Shown here piece after piece: positions 10,071 through 23,638 of a stretch of DNA of 64,000 bases (positions are counted from its first letter, which is position 1; each line of letters starts with the position of its first letter). Origin of the DNA: Blastocystis sp. Blastoise (lineage: Eukaryota > Sar > Bigyra > Opalinata > Blastocystidae); NCBI GenBank assembly GCA_039096225.1, contig JBBPEB010000003.1, positions 676,001-740,000 on the forward strand, in the 5' to 3' direction. The notes beneath the pieces were generated by a model, which worked only from the letters and a program-made list of their open reading frames with translations, searched no databases and was not told where the DNA came from. The translations under genes and the position numbers were made by a program.

Positions 10071-13000
10071 TTAGACTATTTTTATATAATAATGTATATT
10101 TTCTATAGAATTATAAGGATTATCAGATTGATCTTCATTTATAATATTTAAAGATAATAAAATAGGTGAATATCGTTGACCATGTAAAGGAATACAATCT
10201 CCAGAAGCACATGCTTGAGAATGATATATAGAACATCTATTTAATAATAAACATTGTGAAGGATGAGAAACACATTGACCATTTGGACATATATAAGATT
10301 GATTTATAGGACAAGAATATGTATTAGAATTTAGAATAGAAGAACATTCATTTCTTGTAGAAACACAAGTACCATTAGAACATAATATAGGATGAAGAGG
10401 AGAACAACCATTAATAAATGTACATTCATTAGCATTCCTTACACATTCTCCTCGAATACATTTATAAGGTCTTTCATGAGGACAAGAATGATATGTATAT
10501 TCAGTTGTACAATTATAAGAATATTTCACACAACGACCTGTTGGACATTTATAGGGAGAAGATAATGGACAACCTATATATATTATTATTATTATTATTA
10601 TTTATTTATTTATTAATATATAATATATAATAATAAACATACCATTATCACTAAGACAATCTTCTTCTTTTTCAACACATAATCCATTATATAATCCTGT
10701 TTTACACATATAATTATAAGGAGACGTACATATAGTTCGATCAGTACATAAAGAAGAAGAAGCACGACAACTACCATCAGAACAACGAATATAATTTGTA
10801 TTATAATTACTTGTATTACAAGGCATAATCAAAGGACAATCTGTATATGATTTCACACATATACCTATAGCACATCGAATTGGTTTATCTTCACTACAAA
10901 ATGAAGGAAGACTAGAAAAATAAGAATATAAATATTGACGATCTACAAAATAAACTAAAGGAGATTCAAAGAGTTCTGAAGAAAATAAGGATAGTTTATT
11001 ATTATTATTTATTAATGTATGTTCATATTCATTTAATAAAGGAGATGATTTCTGAAGATTATTTTCTGTAAAGAAAGATTTATCCATATATTTCATAAAA
11101 GAATCGATTATTGTATTATATAGAGTATTTATTATAGATTTTATATTATTCATTATTTTATTAATATAACTATTATTATTTATATCTGTATTCAATAATG
11201 AATTAACAAATAAAAAAGGAGAAGGAGATGTATCTTCAGGAATAAATGAATAAGAAGAATAAGGACAATAAAAAGTAGATATCATACATAAACCATTCTC
11301 ACATTGTTTATATGGAGCAACACATAAAGCTAGATAATAGTTATTTATTATTATAAATATAAATATTATTATTAAATAAAATAAAATAAAAAAAAAATAA
11401 AAAAATAAAATAAACAAACATACGACTACATTCTTCATCTTCTTTTATACATTCACCATTATAACATGATTTAGGTTTAGAAGAAGAGCAACCATTCGAA
11501 AGAGGACAATCTTCTATAGATTGACGACATGTACCATCTAAACAACGTATATATCCATTAGTATTACAAGTCCAATCACAAGAAGAATGATAAATATCTA
11601 TATTATTCTTTGAACTATCTTTTGAATAACATATTAATGTATTATGACACCATCCACTAAATTGATCATTATTACAATTATCATTCGATGTACATTCTTC
11701 TTTTGAAGATACACATAATCCTGAAATACATTTATAAGGTTTAAACATAGGACATAAAGGTTCAGAACATAAAGAAGAATCACGAACACATGTACCATCA
11801 GAACATAAATATTTATCATAACTACAAAAACCAGTCACATAATGATCACTTTCCATTGAATATTTATCTAAAAAAAGATATTTATTATATTATAAAAAAA
11901 TATATATTATAAAATAATAATATTATAAAAAAATAAAATAAAAAAAAAAATACAAATAATAAAAAAAAAATAAAATAAAATAAAATAACAATAAACACCT
12001 ACTATAATAACCTTCATATCCATTAATACAATCACTTCGATCTTTAACATATTCTCCATGAATACTACAGAAACTAGTAAATTTAGTAACTTGTCTTGCT
12101 CCAGTAGTAATACATTTACCATTAAGACAATTCGAAGGTACATAAGGAGGTATAGGTGGACAATCATCTTCAGAAACATGACATGATTGATCCCAACATA
12201 ATATAGGATTTGTAGTTGGACAATATAATAATGGACATTTCTTTGTTATAAATACACAACTACCATCATTACATAATTTATAATTAATAGGACAATGAAT
12301 AGTATTAAGACATTGATTCTGATGATAATGACATAATCCATCACTACATAAAATAGGTTTATTTCTTGGACATATACGATAAGAAGGACATTGTTCACTT
12401 TGAGATATACAACTACCCTCTATACATCGTTTACTACCTTTAGGACAAAGAGGAGGAGGAATAGAATTCGATAAGATATTCGATTGAAAGGATGTATCTG
12501 TAGATAATGGATCCCAATAATATTTATTTATAGAAGTTAAAGATCCTTCTATAGAAGCAATAGGATCTCCTGTAGGTATAAAATAGGGAGATATACTATA
12601 TATATAATAACTATCATCACTATAATGTATATTATATCTTCTACAAGGATAAAATTGATAATTACGTGAACATAAATGTTGATATCGATCTTTTATTTTA
12701 TTTATACAATTATTTATATCTTCTTTATTATTATATACATTACATACATCTATATACATTTCTAAATATTTACTAACACATTGTTCTATTGTATGTTTTA
12801 TATTTAAATCTGATTTTTCATGATATTCTGTTATATCTAAATATTCTTCATTATATTCTTGTAAAGAATTATAGATATAAGGGAATATATTAGTAACACC
12901 ATAAGTACTATCTTCAATCATATAACAACCTCCATCTTCACATCTCATTTCATTATCTCTACATACAGATATAGTAGGACATAAATAAGAATGTTCTACA

Positions 13001-13777
13001 CATATTTTTTGATAATCACACATATAGAATCCTAATGGACAATGATAATTAGATTCATCAGTACATAATGAATAAGAAGATACACAATAACCAGTATCAC
13101 ATAATATAGGACTCGTAGTAGGACAAATAACAGGACTTGAACATAATAAACTATTTCGTACACATGTTTTACTAGAAGAACAATAATATGGATAAGCAGA
13201 AGGACAATGAGATGTTAATAATATTGAAGGAGAAGGAATAGTTATATTTGTAGTAGTTTCTAAAGATTTATTTTATTATAGTTTTTATTATTATTATATA
13301 ATATAATATATATATATATACTTCCTTGTTGATTTCTTTCAATAAAATGAATTTGTGAATAACAATCTTTAGTATTTTCAACACAAGTACCATTATCACA
13401 AAGAATAGGTTTTTCAAAAGTACATAAGATACTAGGTCTACATTGTTGATAGAATAAAGCACATCCTCCATTAGGACAATTTATATAAGGAGATCGACAA
13501 AGAGGTGTTTGAGAACAATAAAAAGATGAAGGTTTACATGTATTATCAGGACATAATACAAGAGGAGAAGGACATGTAAATCTATTAAAGAAAATATATA
13601 AATATTATAAATATAAATATAATAATATATAATAATGTAATATAAAATCAATAAAGAATAGCTCAATAATAATAATATTTTATAATTTAAAGATAATAAT
13701 AAATATAAATTATACTTATAATGATATATATATATATATATATACTCTTGCCAGCATTTAAGAGTAACGCTTTTCAT
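10071..13777 (-). CDS. Large Cys-rich repeat protein
   Basis: Six exons by eye: 13746-13777, 13322-13581, about 12009-13259, 11435-11871, 10643-11331 and 10071-10573. The protein of about 1,060 residues consists of more than twenty short modules of the form C-x-x-x-x-P-x-x-C-x-D/N-G-x-C-V-x(5-7)-C, for example PYKCIRGECVRNANEC and PILCSNGTCVSTRNEC. Two Asn/Ser-rich insertions occur: one near 12450-12900 with its own Cys pairs, one near 10950-11250. The spacing resembles extracellular disulphide modules but lacks the acidic SDE signature of LDL receptor class A repeats. No signal peptide or membrane segment is seen, so the true N-terminus may lie upstream; an in-frame TAA precedes MKSVTLKCWQE. 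Likely secreted or surface-exposed; function unknown. All splice junctions keep the frame. Confidence 0.72.
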
Positions 13778-13859
13778 AGCATTACAGAGAGAGTTTGTTG
13801 TAACTTTTTAGAAGCTATCAGGACAAAGAGGAGAGAGAAGAGGATAAATAGAAGTATGA

Positions 13860-13953
13860 TTATATATATATATATATAGTTAAGAACCAAAGAGACACAC
13901 TTGGTGAACATATTAAACTATATAAATATAATAATTAGTATAATAATAAATAA

Positions 13954-13986
<33 letters not shown>

Positions 13987-14256
13987 CTATTTTTATAGTT
14001 TGAGACCAAATGGAAATTGGTTCATAAGAAGATGAAAGAATATATATATAATATAGAACAGCTACCTATATAATAAATACATATAAATAATATAATAAGA
14101 TAAAGTATAAATAAAAATGATATTCAATAAACTAATAATATTAATAATATACTTCAAGCATATCTGGATATTTTTCAATATCTTCAAATCCTTTTTCTTT
14201 ATGATATTTTAACATTTGTATTATATATTTACCTAAATAAATATACAATATATAAT

Positions 14257-14307
<51 letters not shown>

Positions 14308-15241
14308 AATATAAGTTGAATAGAGTTCAAATAAAGTATCACTTCTCTTAATATTATAACATATATAGGTTAATAAGGAACTGCAAGGAGGAGCAGAAGT
14401 ATTATTATTCATAGAATAGAAGGATCCGGATAACCGTGGGGATATAGATGTAGCGTAAGAGTCATTGGGTTGTTTAGCAAACGAAGGAATGGGGGTCATA
14501 TCCTTATGAGGCTGAATACGACTATAAAGAAGTACAGTAGCACTGTAGGCCTTCTCAGTATTATCCTATATATACAATTAGGGTATTCTAAAGAATTGTG
14601 AGGAAAAATATAATGTATATAATAGAATAATATAATAATAATTATTATATATATATATATATACCTTTCTTTTCCTCCAAAACAATCTTGTTCAATTTTT
14701 TCAGGATTAAATTCTAGTACTTCACTATCATTATATAAATACTATTGATCTTTATCCGTTGTAAAATCATCCGATTCGTCACCGTAACGTTATTTATTCA
14801 TGTGATTATCAGATTTACCAAAATAATAGTAATGGCCACTATCTATATATATATATAGAGTTATTAAGAAAGAAGATATATATATACCAGCAGTACCATT
14901 ATGAACAAGAATACCAATTAATTCATAATAACAATCTTCTTCATTTCTATATATATAGAGTTATAGTTATAGAATATATATATATATATATATATAAAAT
15001 AGATATATATATATATATACATATGAGGATTTTCGTTATCTTTAACATCCCAAAGAGAATCATGTACAAGTCTATATAATAATAATAACAATAGCAATAT
15101 ATATATATATATATATATACTGTCCAGCTGTATTATATTTCTTGCCAATCAGACCAGTATAAGTATATGGAAATACATTTAAAATCATAGGGAATGAACA
15201 ATAAGAATTAATCTATATAATAATAATAAGTATAATAATAA

Positions 15242-15292
<51 letters not shown>

Positions 15293-15530
15293 GTATATAT
15301 ACCTTAGTTCTAGCCATTGTATTATAATCAAATTGAATACGATTTATACTAATCATAAGTAATGGTTTCGTATTATCGATCACTATATGTCGACGGCCGT
15401 TAACTTTCTTATTACATTCCTCGCATTTCCATTGGTTATCTCCAAGTAATTCATCTATATCAACCGTTTGTGGTAATGCTTGTTCAACAGACTATATATA
15501 ATAATAATAATAAACATAATAATAATAATA

Positions 15531-15571
<41 letters not shown>

Positions 15572-16625
15572 TATATATATATATATATACATTAGCTTTA
15601 TTAATATTAACAGTTAACATAGTAAAAGGTTCATTATGAAGAGAAACATGGGAACATTTTAAACTACGGGTACAACTACACATATTCCCGTAAAACATGT
15701 TTTCAAGCCATTCATTTCCTCCTTCTTTCTCAATCTTATCAAATAATACATTACAAAATTCACTTAAATCAAATTGTGTGTTTTTATCCATTTTGTTTCC
15801 TTCAAAATCAGTTAAAGTATCAATCAATTTCGAAAAAATCCCCACATGATAACTACCATAACGTAAATCACAGATAAGTTCTTGTATAGCTCTTAATGTT
15901 GATGGCGTTGGCGGTAATGCTGGTGGCGGTAAAACTAAAGAAGGGACGTTTGGAGTCATTGATGGCATTATAGGGATATCTGCTGAAGGAACACGTGAGA
16001 TAGAGGGGGATGCGCACATGCCAAGAGGAGCTAATAGAGGTTCTGGAACAATAAGTTTAGGTGGTTGTGGGAATACAGAAATAGGAATTGAAGCTGCACT
16101 ACTTTTTGAATGAGGAACAGCAATAATAGTATCTGAATTATATATATTAGTACCTATACTATTAGTAACAGAGAGAGCATCATTAACATGTGGAGAAACA
16201 TAACAAACCGGTGTTTTATCTTGACCAACACTAGGCTGTTCTCCGTGGGGAATTGAATCAATTCTTTAATTATTTCTTTCTGTAGTAAATGGATTATTCA
16301 TCAAATAAACATGAATATCTGTATATATATATTTATCGTTTCTATTTATTACTATACCTTCTGTAGGTATATGTAATAATCCATCTATATAACCGCTATT
16401 GCTAAGTAATTGAATAAAACTATTCATATAACAAGTATTTCCTAAATTACGTATTCCCACGGGGAGATCACAGTTTCTTAATCGTGGGAATGGAGACGAA
16501 GGAATAGTATAAGTAGATGAAGGGGTAAGAGGAGGAGGAGGAGTTTGATCAACATTTAATATAGGAGGAACAAGAGTTAATAAAGGAAATAATATTGATT
16601 TATTGATATGTTGTTTAATACTCAT
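13860..16625 (-). pseudogene. USP9X-like ubiquitin protease with three in-frame stops
   Basis: The UCH/USP fold is readable across about eight exons. The Cys box PVGIRNLGNTCYMNSFIQLL is near 16450; QFDLSEFCNVLF (the Q-D-EF box) near 15760; a Cys pair WKCEECNKKV near 15420; YTYTGLIGKKY near 15160; the His box ADSGHYYYFGKS near 14830; YLYNDSEVLEFNP then CFGG near 14700; and the closing EKAYSATVLLYSR near 14540. The pattern is closest to USP9X/FAF-type enzymes, which cleave ubiquitin from substrates. Three stops lie in frame: TAA 16266-16268 in a Pro-rich linker, a TAA in NHMNK*RYGDE, and a TAG in KDQ*YLYND, where relatives have a conserved Trp (TGG). The junction after CFGGKER does not keep phase. 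The C-terminus ends at TAA 13860. Most likely a recent pseudogene with intact splice sites and catalytic residues. Confidence 0.7.
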
Positions 16626-17230
16626 ACTATTAATAGCTAAAATAAAATAATATATTATTTAGATATAGAGTATAATAATACTAATATGTATATTAATAAT
16701 AATAAACATATATATAATAATAATAATAATATATATATATACATTAAATCAATCTTATCTCTTCATATTGTTGGCATAACCACGTGAATATAAGATATTG
16801 TGAGATATCAAAGAAAGATCTTCCAGCAATTCGATTAATCATTAATAAATATGCAAAATGTTAATATATATCCATTCTTCCAATAATTATCTAAATTAAT
16901 ACCATTTATATATTTAACTATAGATTCATTTGGTGAAGGAGATAATGTTTTTTTCGGTAATATTTCGTATATATAGTTATAATAATCATCTTTATTATTC
17001 TATATATAATGATAATTAATAATATAATAATAAATATCTATATATATATATAACATACATAAGGGAATTACATAACTATTGAGCTATATATTCCTTTATA
17101 TTTATAAAATAATTCTAATGCTTGATATGTATATTTATGTTTATATGTATATATATTAAGGAATGAATAAGAAGGAAGAATAAGAGGAAGACGAGGTAAT
17201 AAACAAGGATAAGAAGGAGTTAAGAAGGTA

Positions 17231-17273
<43 letters not shown>

Positions 17274-17322
17274 ATTTTAAATATAATAATAAATATAATA
17301 ATTTTAAATATAATAATTTTAA

Positions 17323-17354
<32 letters not shown>

Positions 17355-17916
17355 TATACAATATATAAGGATGTGTAGAACTTGTATATCTATAAAATAC
17401 ACCTTTCATATCTATATGTTGATTGTGTTCCTTATCTAACAGCAAGCACGTGTCCGATACAGGTGTAGCTGTTAATTTGATTGTATAAATAGAAGATGAT
17501 GAACTAATACATGGATTATTATAATCAACAGGAGTCTCTAATAAAAATCCCATATTCTCCTTTATATATATTTAGAATAGCAATGAATATATAATTAGAG
17601 ATATATTTTCTTTTTAAATAATATACAAAAAAATTTTATTAAAAAATACATATATACCAATGTGAATGTAGTAATATAAATGGGAGTAGGAACAAATATG
17701 TCAGGTTGAAGGTTGCTTTCTTCCGTTAAAATATGTCGAGATAATACTTCAACGTGTTTTTGATTATATCATACACTGAATTATCAGGACCAGAAAAATA
17801 ACTATATAATAATATATAATAAAACACATATAATAATAAACATCATACTAATATTTTATAATAAACATAATAATAATAATTAACATTATAATAATATATA
17901 ATATATAATGAAGCAC

Positions 17917-17922
<6 letters not shown>

Positions 17923-18013
<91 letters not shown>
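17923..18013. repeat. (AAT)n microsatellite in an intron
   Basis: About 30 uninterrupted AAT/TAA units lie inside a large intron of the decayed BEACH gene. Read on the minus strand it is (TTA)n, so any long polyLeu or polyIle frame here is repeat DNA and not protein. Confidence 0.9.
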
Positions 18014-18014
<1 letters not shown>

Positions 18015-18361
18015 TATACATCTTTTGTAGTTGGCCAACATTAAGATCACAAGGGTATATAGGAAAAGATACTATATATAAATCAGTGGGTAATACTGGA
18101 TCTTTATCTAACTCATGAATAACCGTGGAAATAGGTGTTTCTACAGTAGGTTCTTCATGATTTACCGTGGTTTCTTGTTTGAATAGTAATTTTGCTTTAT
18201 TAATTACAGATTCATTAGTAGGTGAAGATATAGTGGTATTATTCGTTGTAGACTATTTGATATTACAATATTTACCTAGAGTAACATTTGTTAATGTATT
18301 ATAAAATATATATATACATGATAATTCTACTAATAATTCTGTATTAGAATACACTTGTAAC

Positions 18362-18463
<102 letters not shown>

Positions 18464-18960
18464 TATAAATACAAAACAAAATAAAACGTGTGATAATTCA
18501 TATTGAATGATTGTAGAAGAAAGCACAGACATTATGAATGGTAATCTTCTTGGGGAAAATTCTATATATAAATAAATACATAAGAATTTCATTAAATAAA
18601 TGAAACAGCGCGACAAAATCAAAGAATAACTATTAATATGAAGTAAAAAGGAAATGTGCTAATGCATAAAATTCAAATAATATATATATATACAAATAAC
18701 AACGTATCCAAGACATCTCTTAGAGTAATTTAGATAGAAGAAACCAGAGAGCCTATTACAAAATAAAATAAAAATAAATGTTAATTACCTTGTGATAATA
18801 ATAATCAGCAAATCCATTGAATACATTCGTAGTATCTTAGGACCTAAGAAAATTATCAAAACGATAAGTTCTGTCAGAAAAATGAACAATCTATATAGAA
18901 ATATGTTAATTATAAACATCAAAGAGAATTATATATAGCATATCTATTTTAAATATACAT

Positions 18961-19958
18961 GCTTAAAGCATAATATATTCTAGAGGAAAATCTTTATGAC
19001 AAATAAAATATAAATACATATTTTTGAATAATATTTAATTCTTCGCTTTGATACGAAGAATTTTCGGAAACGAAGACTTTTCTTCGTAAATTTTTTTTTC
19101 ATTTATTTTTTGATTTGTAAATTATTTTCATGAGTAAGTAGTTTTAAGTTATTTGCTTCATGCTTGATTATTGTATCCCAAAAGTTGTAGCATAAAAATT
19201 GAAAGTAAATTTTCTCTATATACTTAATCAGTATACAAAACTTTTAAAAGACTATTGTTTATGACTATGACAACTGCTTGGTTGTAAAATAATATCTAAA
19301 TAGTTTGATTTGAAGGATTCTTATTTGATTCTGGAAAAAAATGTTCTATTTTAAAATTCAAACAAACTTTTCTGTTGGATTCCTTTTTATCATAATAAAA
19401 TAAACTAAAAAAACAATCCTAGAAGCCATGTCTCCTGTGATATGCTTTCAAATATAAATACACTCAGATTTGAACAACAAAAATTTTCCCGTAAATAAAA
19501 TACAATTCAAAAATTCTGGTCTGACTGCCCATGGAACAAATAGGCTCGGTTCAATTTTTCAGTGTAAAAAAAATATAAATTTTTGACTTTTTGGCTGAAT
19601 TTTGGTTCTGACCCATAGAGGTCAGCTGATTGACTTTTAATTACATTTATGACTCTAACAGGGCCTAAACTTTAAACAGAGCAACAAAAGGTTTTAAAAT
19701 ATTGACCGCATTAATTCACAAAATTACGACTTTAAAATAAATAAAAACGTTTTGGATATTGTGTAACCCTCTACAATAAAAAAATAACGTCAATTCTTTA
19801 TTAAAATATGTCTAATAGGGTTTTTAAAGTCTAATAAAACGTCGTCTTAAAATTTTTGTGAAAATTTTCATTTTTTTGCCTAAGTCTTTTTTTTCTTGAG
19901 TTTTCATTGGCTGAATCAATTTTGAACGAAAATCAACCAATTGAAATGCTTTAAAAAG
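18961..19958. other. Gene-free stretch of different texture
   Basis: About 1 kb lacks the TA and AAT simple repeats that fill neighbouring introns and is slightly richer in C and G. It contains the paired hairpins at 19037-19086 and a small inverted repeat (ctgacc ... ggtcag) at about 19607-19624. No open frame longer than about 30 codons looks protein-like on either strand. It may be regulatory DNA or 3' untranslated sequence of the small gene at 19959-20342, or a non-coding RNA; nothing decides between these. Confidence 0.4.
19037..19086. other. Two adjacent perfect hairpins sharing the word CTTCG
   Basis: Stem 1 is AATTCTTCG (19037-19045) with CGAAGAATT (19054-19062): 9 pairs and an 8-base loop. 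Stem 2 is CGAAGA (19071-19076) with TCTTCG (19081-19086), extendable by one pair and with a 4-base loop. A T9 run follows at 19091-19099. This could be a transcript-end structure, a small RNA or a protein-binding site. Confidence 0.4.
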
Positions 19959-20342
19959 TCAAAAATGCCTGACAGTGAAATTGGTTTCAGCATTTTCTTC
20001 CTTCATCAAATCATCTTCAGGAATAGCATCACCTATATATAGTATATATTTTAAATAATATAAATTAATAAAATACAAAAAATATTTAAAAATAACATAA
20101 AAAAACAATAAAAACAACAATTCGAAAAAACAACCTTTGTTTAAATTACAAATAATTGCTTAATCAAATAGACAATACATAAAAACAAATAATTATGGAA
20201 AATAAAACAATGTAGATAAATATATACTTGGAATGACAGGAGAATGTTCTTCGTCGTTTTGATTGAAGTTCAAGAAACGTAAGTAGTAAGGGCAGGCAAC
20301 GTAAGCGGCATCCAAGGCTATAGCTAAAAGAGCAGAAAGCAT
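19959..20342 (-). CDS. 62-residue protein with GC-rich codons
   Basis: Exon 1 (20228-20342) and exon 2 (19959-20032) join across a 195-base intron (gtatat ... atatag) with phase kept (ATT CCA A|GT GAT). The protein starts MLSALLAIALDAAYVACPYY and ends ENAETNFTVRHF, stop TGA. The N-terminal 25 residues are hydrophobic, like a signal peptide or single membrane anchor, and the C-terminal half is acidic (EEHSPVIP, PEDDLMKEE). Its codons (TAC, GCC, TTC, AAC, TTG) are far more GC-rich than those of its neighbours, a pattern usual for highly expressed genes in A+T-rich protists. No family recognised. An in-frame ATG at 20468 would add 42 residues, but their codons look like untranslated DNA. Confidence 0.6.
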
Positions 20343-20468
20343 TTTTGTTTTGTTAAAAGAACAAAAAAAGATTAAAAGGTGAAAGAAGGGTAAAAGAGAG
20401 CTTAAAATAGTTGAATTGATTAGAATGATGACAGAGCCGTTTTTATCCAATAGTTTATGTTTTTTCAT

Positions 20469-23400
20469 TTGTTATCGATGACAATCTGTGTTTCAGTCTT
20501 TGTCATTCATAAAAATGTTCAAATATTCATGAGAAATGAAAGGTAGACTAGTCATTTTTTCGATTTTTCACTTATTGTTGGTTTATCATAGAAGTAAGAA
20601 ATTCTTACTATTCAACCTGTCCTTCGTGACAAACCTATAGTCAGACAAAATAGCCAATAGTTGTGTTTGTTTAGGATGGAGTTGGTTTTATAATCAATTG
20701 TCTTTGTCCTTCTCTAGGAGAGTGGTCCTGAATGTTTTAAAGTGTTTTTATATTATAAAATAATAAAATAAGAATTATTTATATGATGATAAGAGAATCG
20801 ATGACTGACAAAAACAAAGAATGTGTAAAGACAACTTTATGAAAATTTTATTTTGGAGAGTTGAGAGAGTGTAGAATGTGATGACAATCGTTTTGAGCTA
20901 TTTAAAATATAGGGAAAAAGTGACTTGTCAAGATTCCCTCCATATGAGTCGATTTTCTTTTATTATAAAAAGAATATTTAAGCATTATAAGTTAATTTAT
21001 AGATGTTCAGTATTTATTAAATGATATTGAAAGCAATAAATGAATCAAAAAATATATTTTAATTGTAGATTCGTAAATATTTTCTTTAATTTTTATTACT
21101 ATATAGGTTTTTTAATACGAATACGATGATCTGGATGCACTGTTTTGTTCACATCCAGAAATAGATGACAAAAAGCAGAAAAGGAATGGTCGATGTTCGA
21201 AAACTTATGGTGCAAAATACTCTTTATGATGTGTTCAGAGTGTTCTAGGTATATAGACTATTTCATAATTATGTTTCTAAAGAAAAAAAAGATGAAAAGG
21301 TTTGTTAAGACTTGATTGAGTTAAGTTCAGTTTCAAATGTGATAGAATATGAATATGTTAGATAGAAATGTGAATAAGTATTGAAATAAGTATATTTTAG
21401 GTATTTAGAATAATTATTATTTCTTTTTTCTAAGTTCTAATGGATAAATGAATATATATAGATGAGCAAATAGGTGAATATTCTTCAACTCAAAGAATTC
21501 TTTGTTATTTTTTATTGTTAAAAAGAAATATTGATTTTTTATTGAAAAGAAGGGTATGAAGTTATACATAGTATATATGTTTTTATTGAGCTATTAAATT
21601 TTTTATATTATTCTAATGTTTAGTATATATCCTTCTACTTGTTTTATTATATAAAAATGTATATTTCTTTTTATATGAATTATTAGTCTGACGAATGAGG
21701 ATGATATTTTTGTTTAATTACTATTATGTTTATATATGTTATATATACTATATTATTCAATTTATATAATACTTTTATATTGAACATAATAATAATGTTA
21801 GATAAAAGAGTAGTTTATAGTATGCTCTTATTTAAATAAAATTACATCTTTATACCGGTTTTATTGTTAGGTATTCTATTGAATATTCTTTGATATCAAA
21901 TAGATAATTATACTTATAAATAACAAAAAAACATCATCTAATAATATATAACAATTTATTGCTTTTATTAGTAACTAGTATTGCAATTTGTATAGAATAA
22001 AGTATAACTTTACAAATACTTTTATTAGCAAGAAGAGTATATATAAAGAATATTCAACATAAAAACAAAAATAACCATTACAAATACATTAATATATAAA
22101 CATATCTAATAATAATAGTTTATAGTACTATATCTCTATATAAGAGAGATATTACAGTTAGATATATAATAAATAGAGAGATATAAATATTTATATATAA
22201 CAAGAAAAATATATTATTTATAAGAATGAATATAGGAATAATAATAATCAAATAGATACATAATAATAAAATATATTGATAGATATATACATTTTTATCA
22301 ATGATTATTATTTAAATTATAGACAATGAAATAAATCACGAATTCATTTTCTATTTCTTTTCATACTGTAGAGATCATGTAATAGAATATATAGATATTT
22401 ATTTATAATATATATACCTTATCTTCTTCAATACTATCAAACTAAATACAAAGAATATCTTCTTATTCCCAATTGAGTCATTCTACATATCTAATACTAT
22501 TTGAATCTGAGGATACTCAAGGGAATAAGTATTATTACTTCAAATGATAATTATGTATTTTCTATTTTTCATGTTTTTTATTATCATAAATATCTATATA
22601 TATAAAATTCTAATAAAAACCATTTAATAATAAATATGTTTAATAATTATATACTTATTCATCTTCTGAATGTCTATATATACTATAACAAGTGATTCTT
22701 AATAGTTCGTCTTAAATGTTATTATTTATTTTAAATCATTCAAGAGAGTTTTATTCTAGGGATAAGAAGAATCTATATATATTCTTTTAATAAAATAACT
22801 CATAAGAATTGGAGGGAAATATGAAATTTATTATTTCAAGATAAAATAGATATAATTATATATAGAATCATACCTTCTAAAATATATAAAAATACTCTTC
22901 TTTGTTAGAATACGGAATAAAGAATAATGTATTTGATCTTCTTTTATTGTTGATATTTAAAGAACTCTCTATATAAATTAATAGACTATTATATAAATAT
23001 AAATACATTTAATAATAAATATTCTTCTCAAATAAAAGAATAAAAACCATTGAATACTTTTATTGACTCTCATAACTTCATCTTATGCAATCTATATTAA
23101 TCATATAACTATATCTAAACATACATCATAAAAAGACAGAAAACTGTCATGAAGATCATCTTAATAATATGAATAACCATTTGAATGGTTGCTACAAGTG
23201 TCCTTATCCTTCAGATAATTCCAGATATTCTCATATTTGAAAACACTAATTGTGGAAGAATTCTTCAAATGACAAGAAATATTATGCTTCTTAGATTTTT
23301 AAGACATCAGAGAAACTCTAGAGTATGTGAAATTAATATATTTAATAAAAATAATGATATACTTTATTTTCTAGCAATCAATCACATTTTTCCTTCATTA

Positions 23401-23566
23401 CTATTAACATTCTTATTATTTTGATATTTGAATTATCTTTATTCATCGAATACATAGTGAACTTAATAAAATATAATTTATAAGAATCACACGATACTAT
23501 AGAAACAACAAAAAACGAAGAATTCGAATCACTTTCAATAAACATGAACTTTTCGATTATTTCACT
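20469..23566. other. Long gene-poor interval
   Basis: About 3 kb of A+T-rich DNA with few microsatellites. The only protein-like patch is the orphan minus-strand exon at 21099-21257. A plus-strand frame at 23185-23424 (79 codons, hydrophobic, starting MVATSVLILQII) is of a length expected by chance in a window this size and has no splice or family support. No tRNA or rRNA seen. The right end should contain the promoter of BTB-TLDc gene 2. Confidence 0.45.
21099..21257 (-). CDS. Orphan terminal exon, unknown gene
   Basis: After a gaaatag acceptor-like sequence, 52 codons are open to TAG 21099-21101, reading SIYLEHSEHIIKSILHH, then CHLFLDVNKTVHPDHRIRI and ending KKPI. Base use (more C and G at codon ends) resembles the small gene at 19959-20342. 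No upstream exon was found; the next exon-like sequence upstream does not keep frame. It may be the last exon of a gene whose other exons I missed, or a remnant. Confidence 0.28.
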   Translation of the reverse strand, partial: SIYLEHSEHIIKSILHHKFSNIDHSFSAFCHLFLDVNKTVHPDHRIRIKKPI

Positions 23567-23638
23567 ATGATGTCAAATTATATCTTTGGGAAAAAACAGA
23601 ATCCTTTTTTATTATTTTTCTTCGTTTGGCATTGGATA

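Noticed and set aside
10071-13777. LDL receptor class A repeats
   Set aside because: The modules have the wrong Cys spacing and lack the Asp/Ser-Asp-Glu calcium signature.
18580-18600. 18-base intron (gtatttatttatatatag) in the BEACH region
   Set aside because: The frames on both sides are ambiguous and the sequence reads through in one frame without it.
23185-23424. 79-codon plus-strand frame as a gene
   Set aside because: The length is within chance for this window, there is no splice or family support, and base use equals the surrounding spacer.
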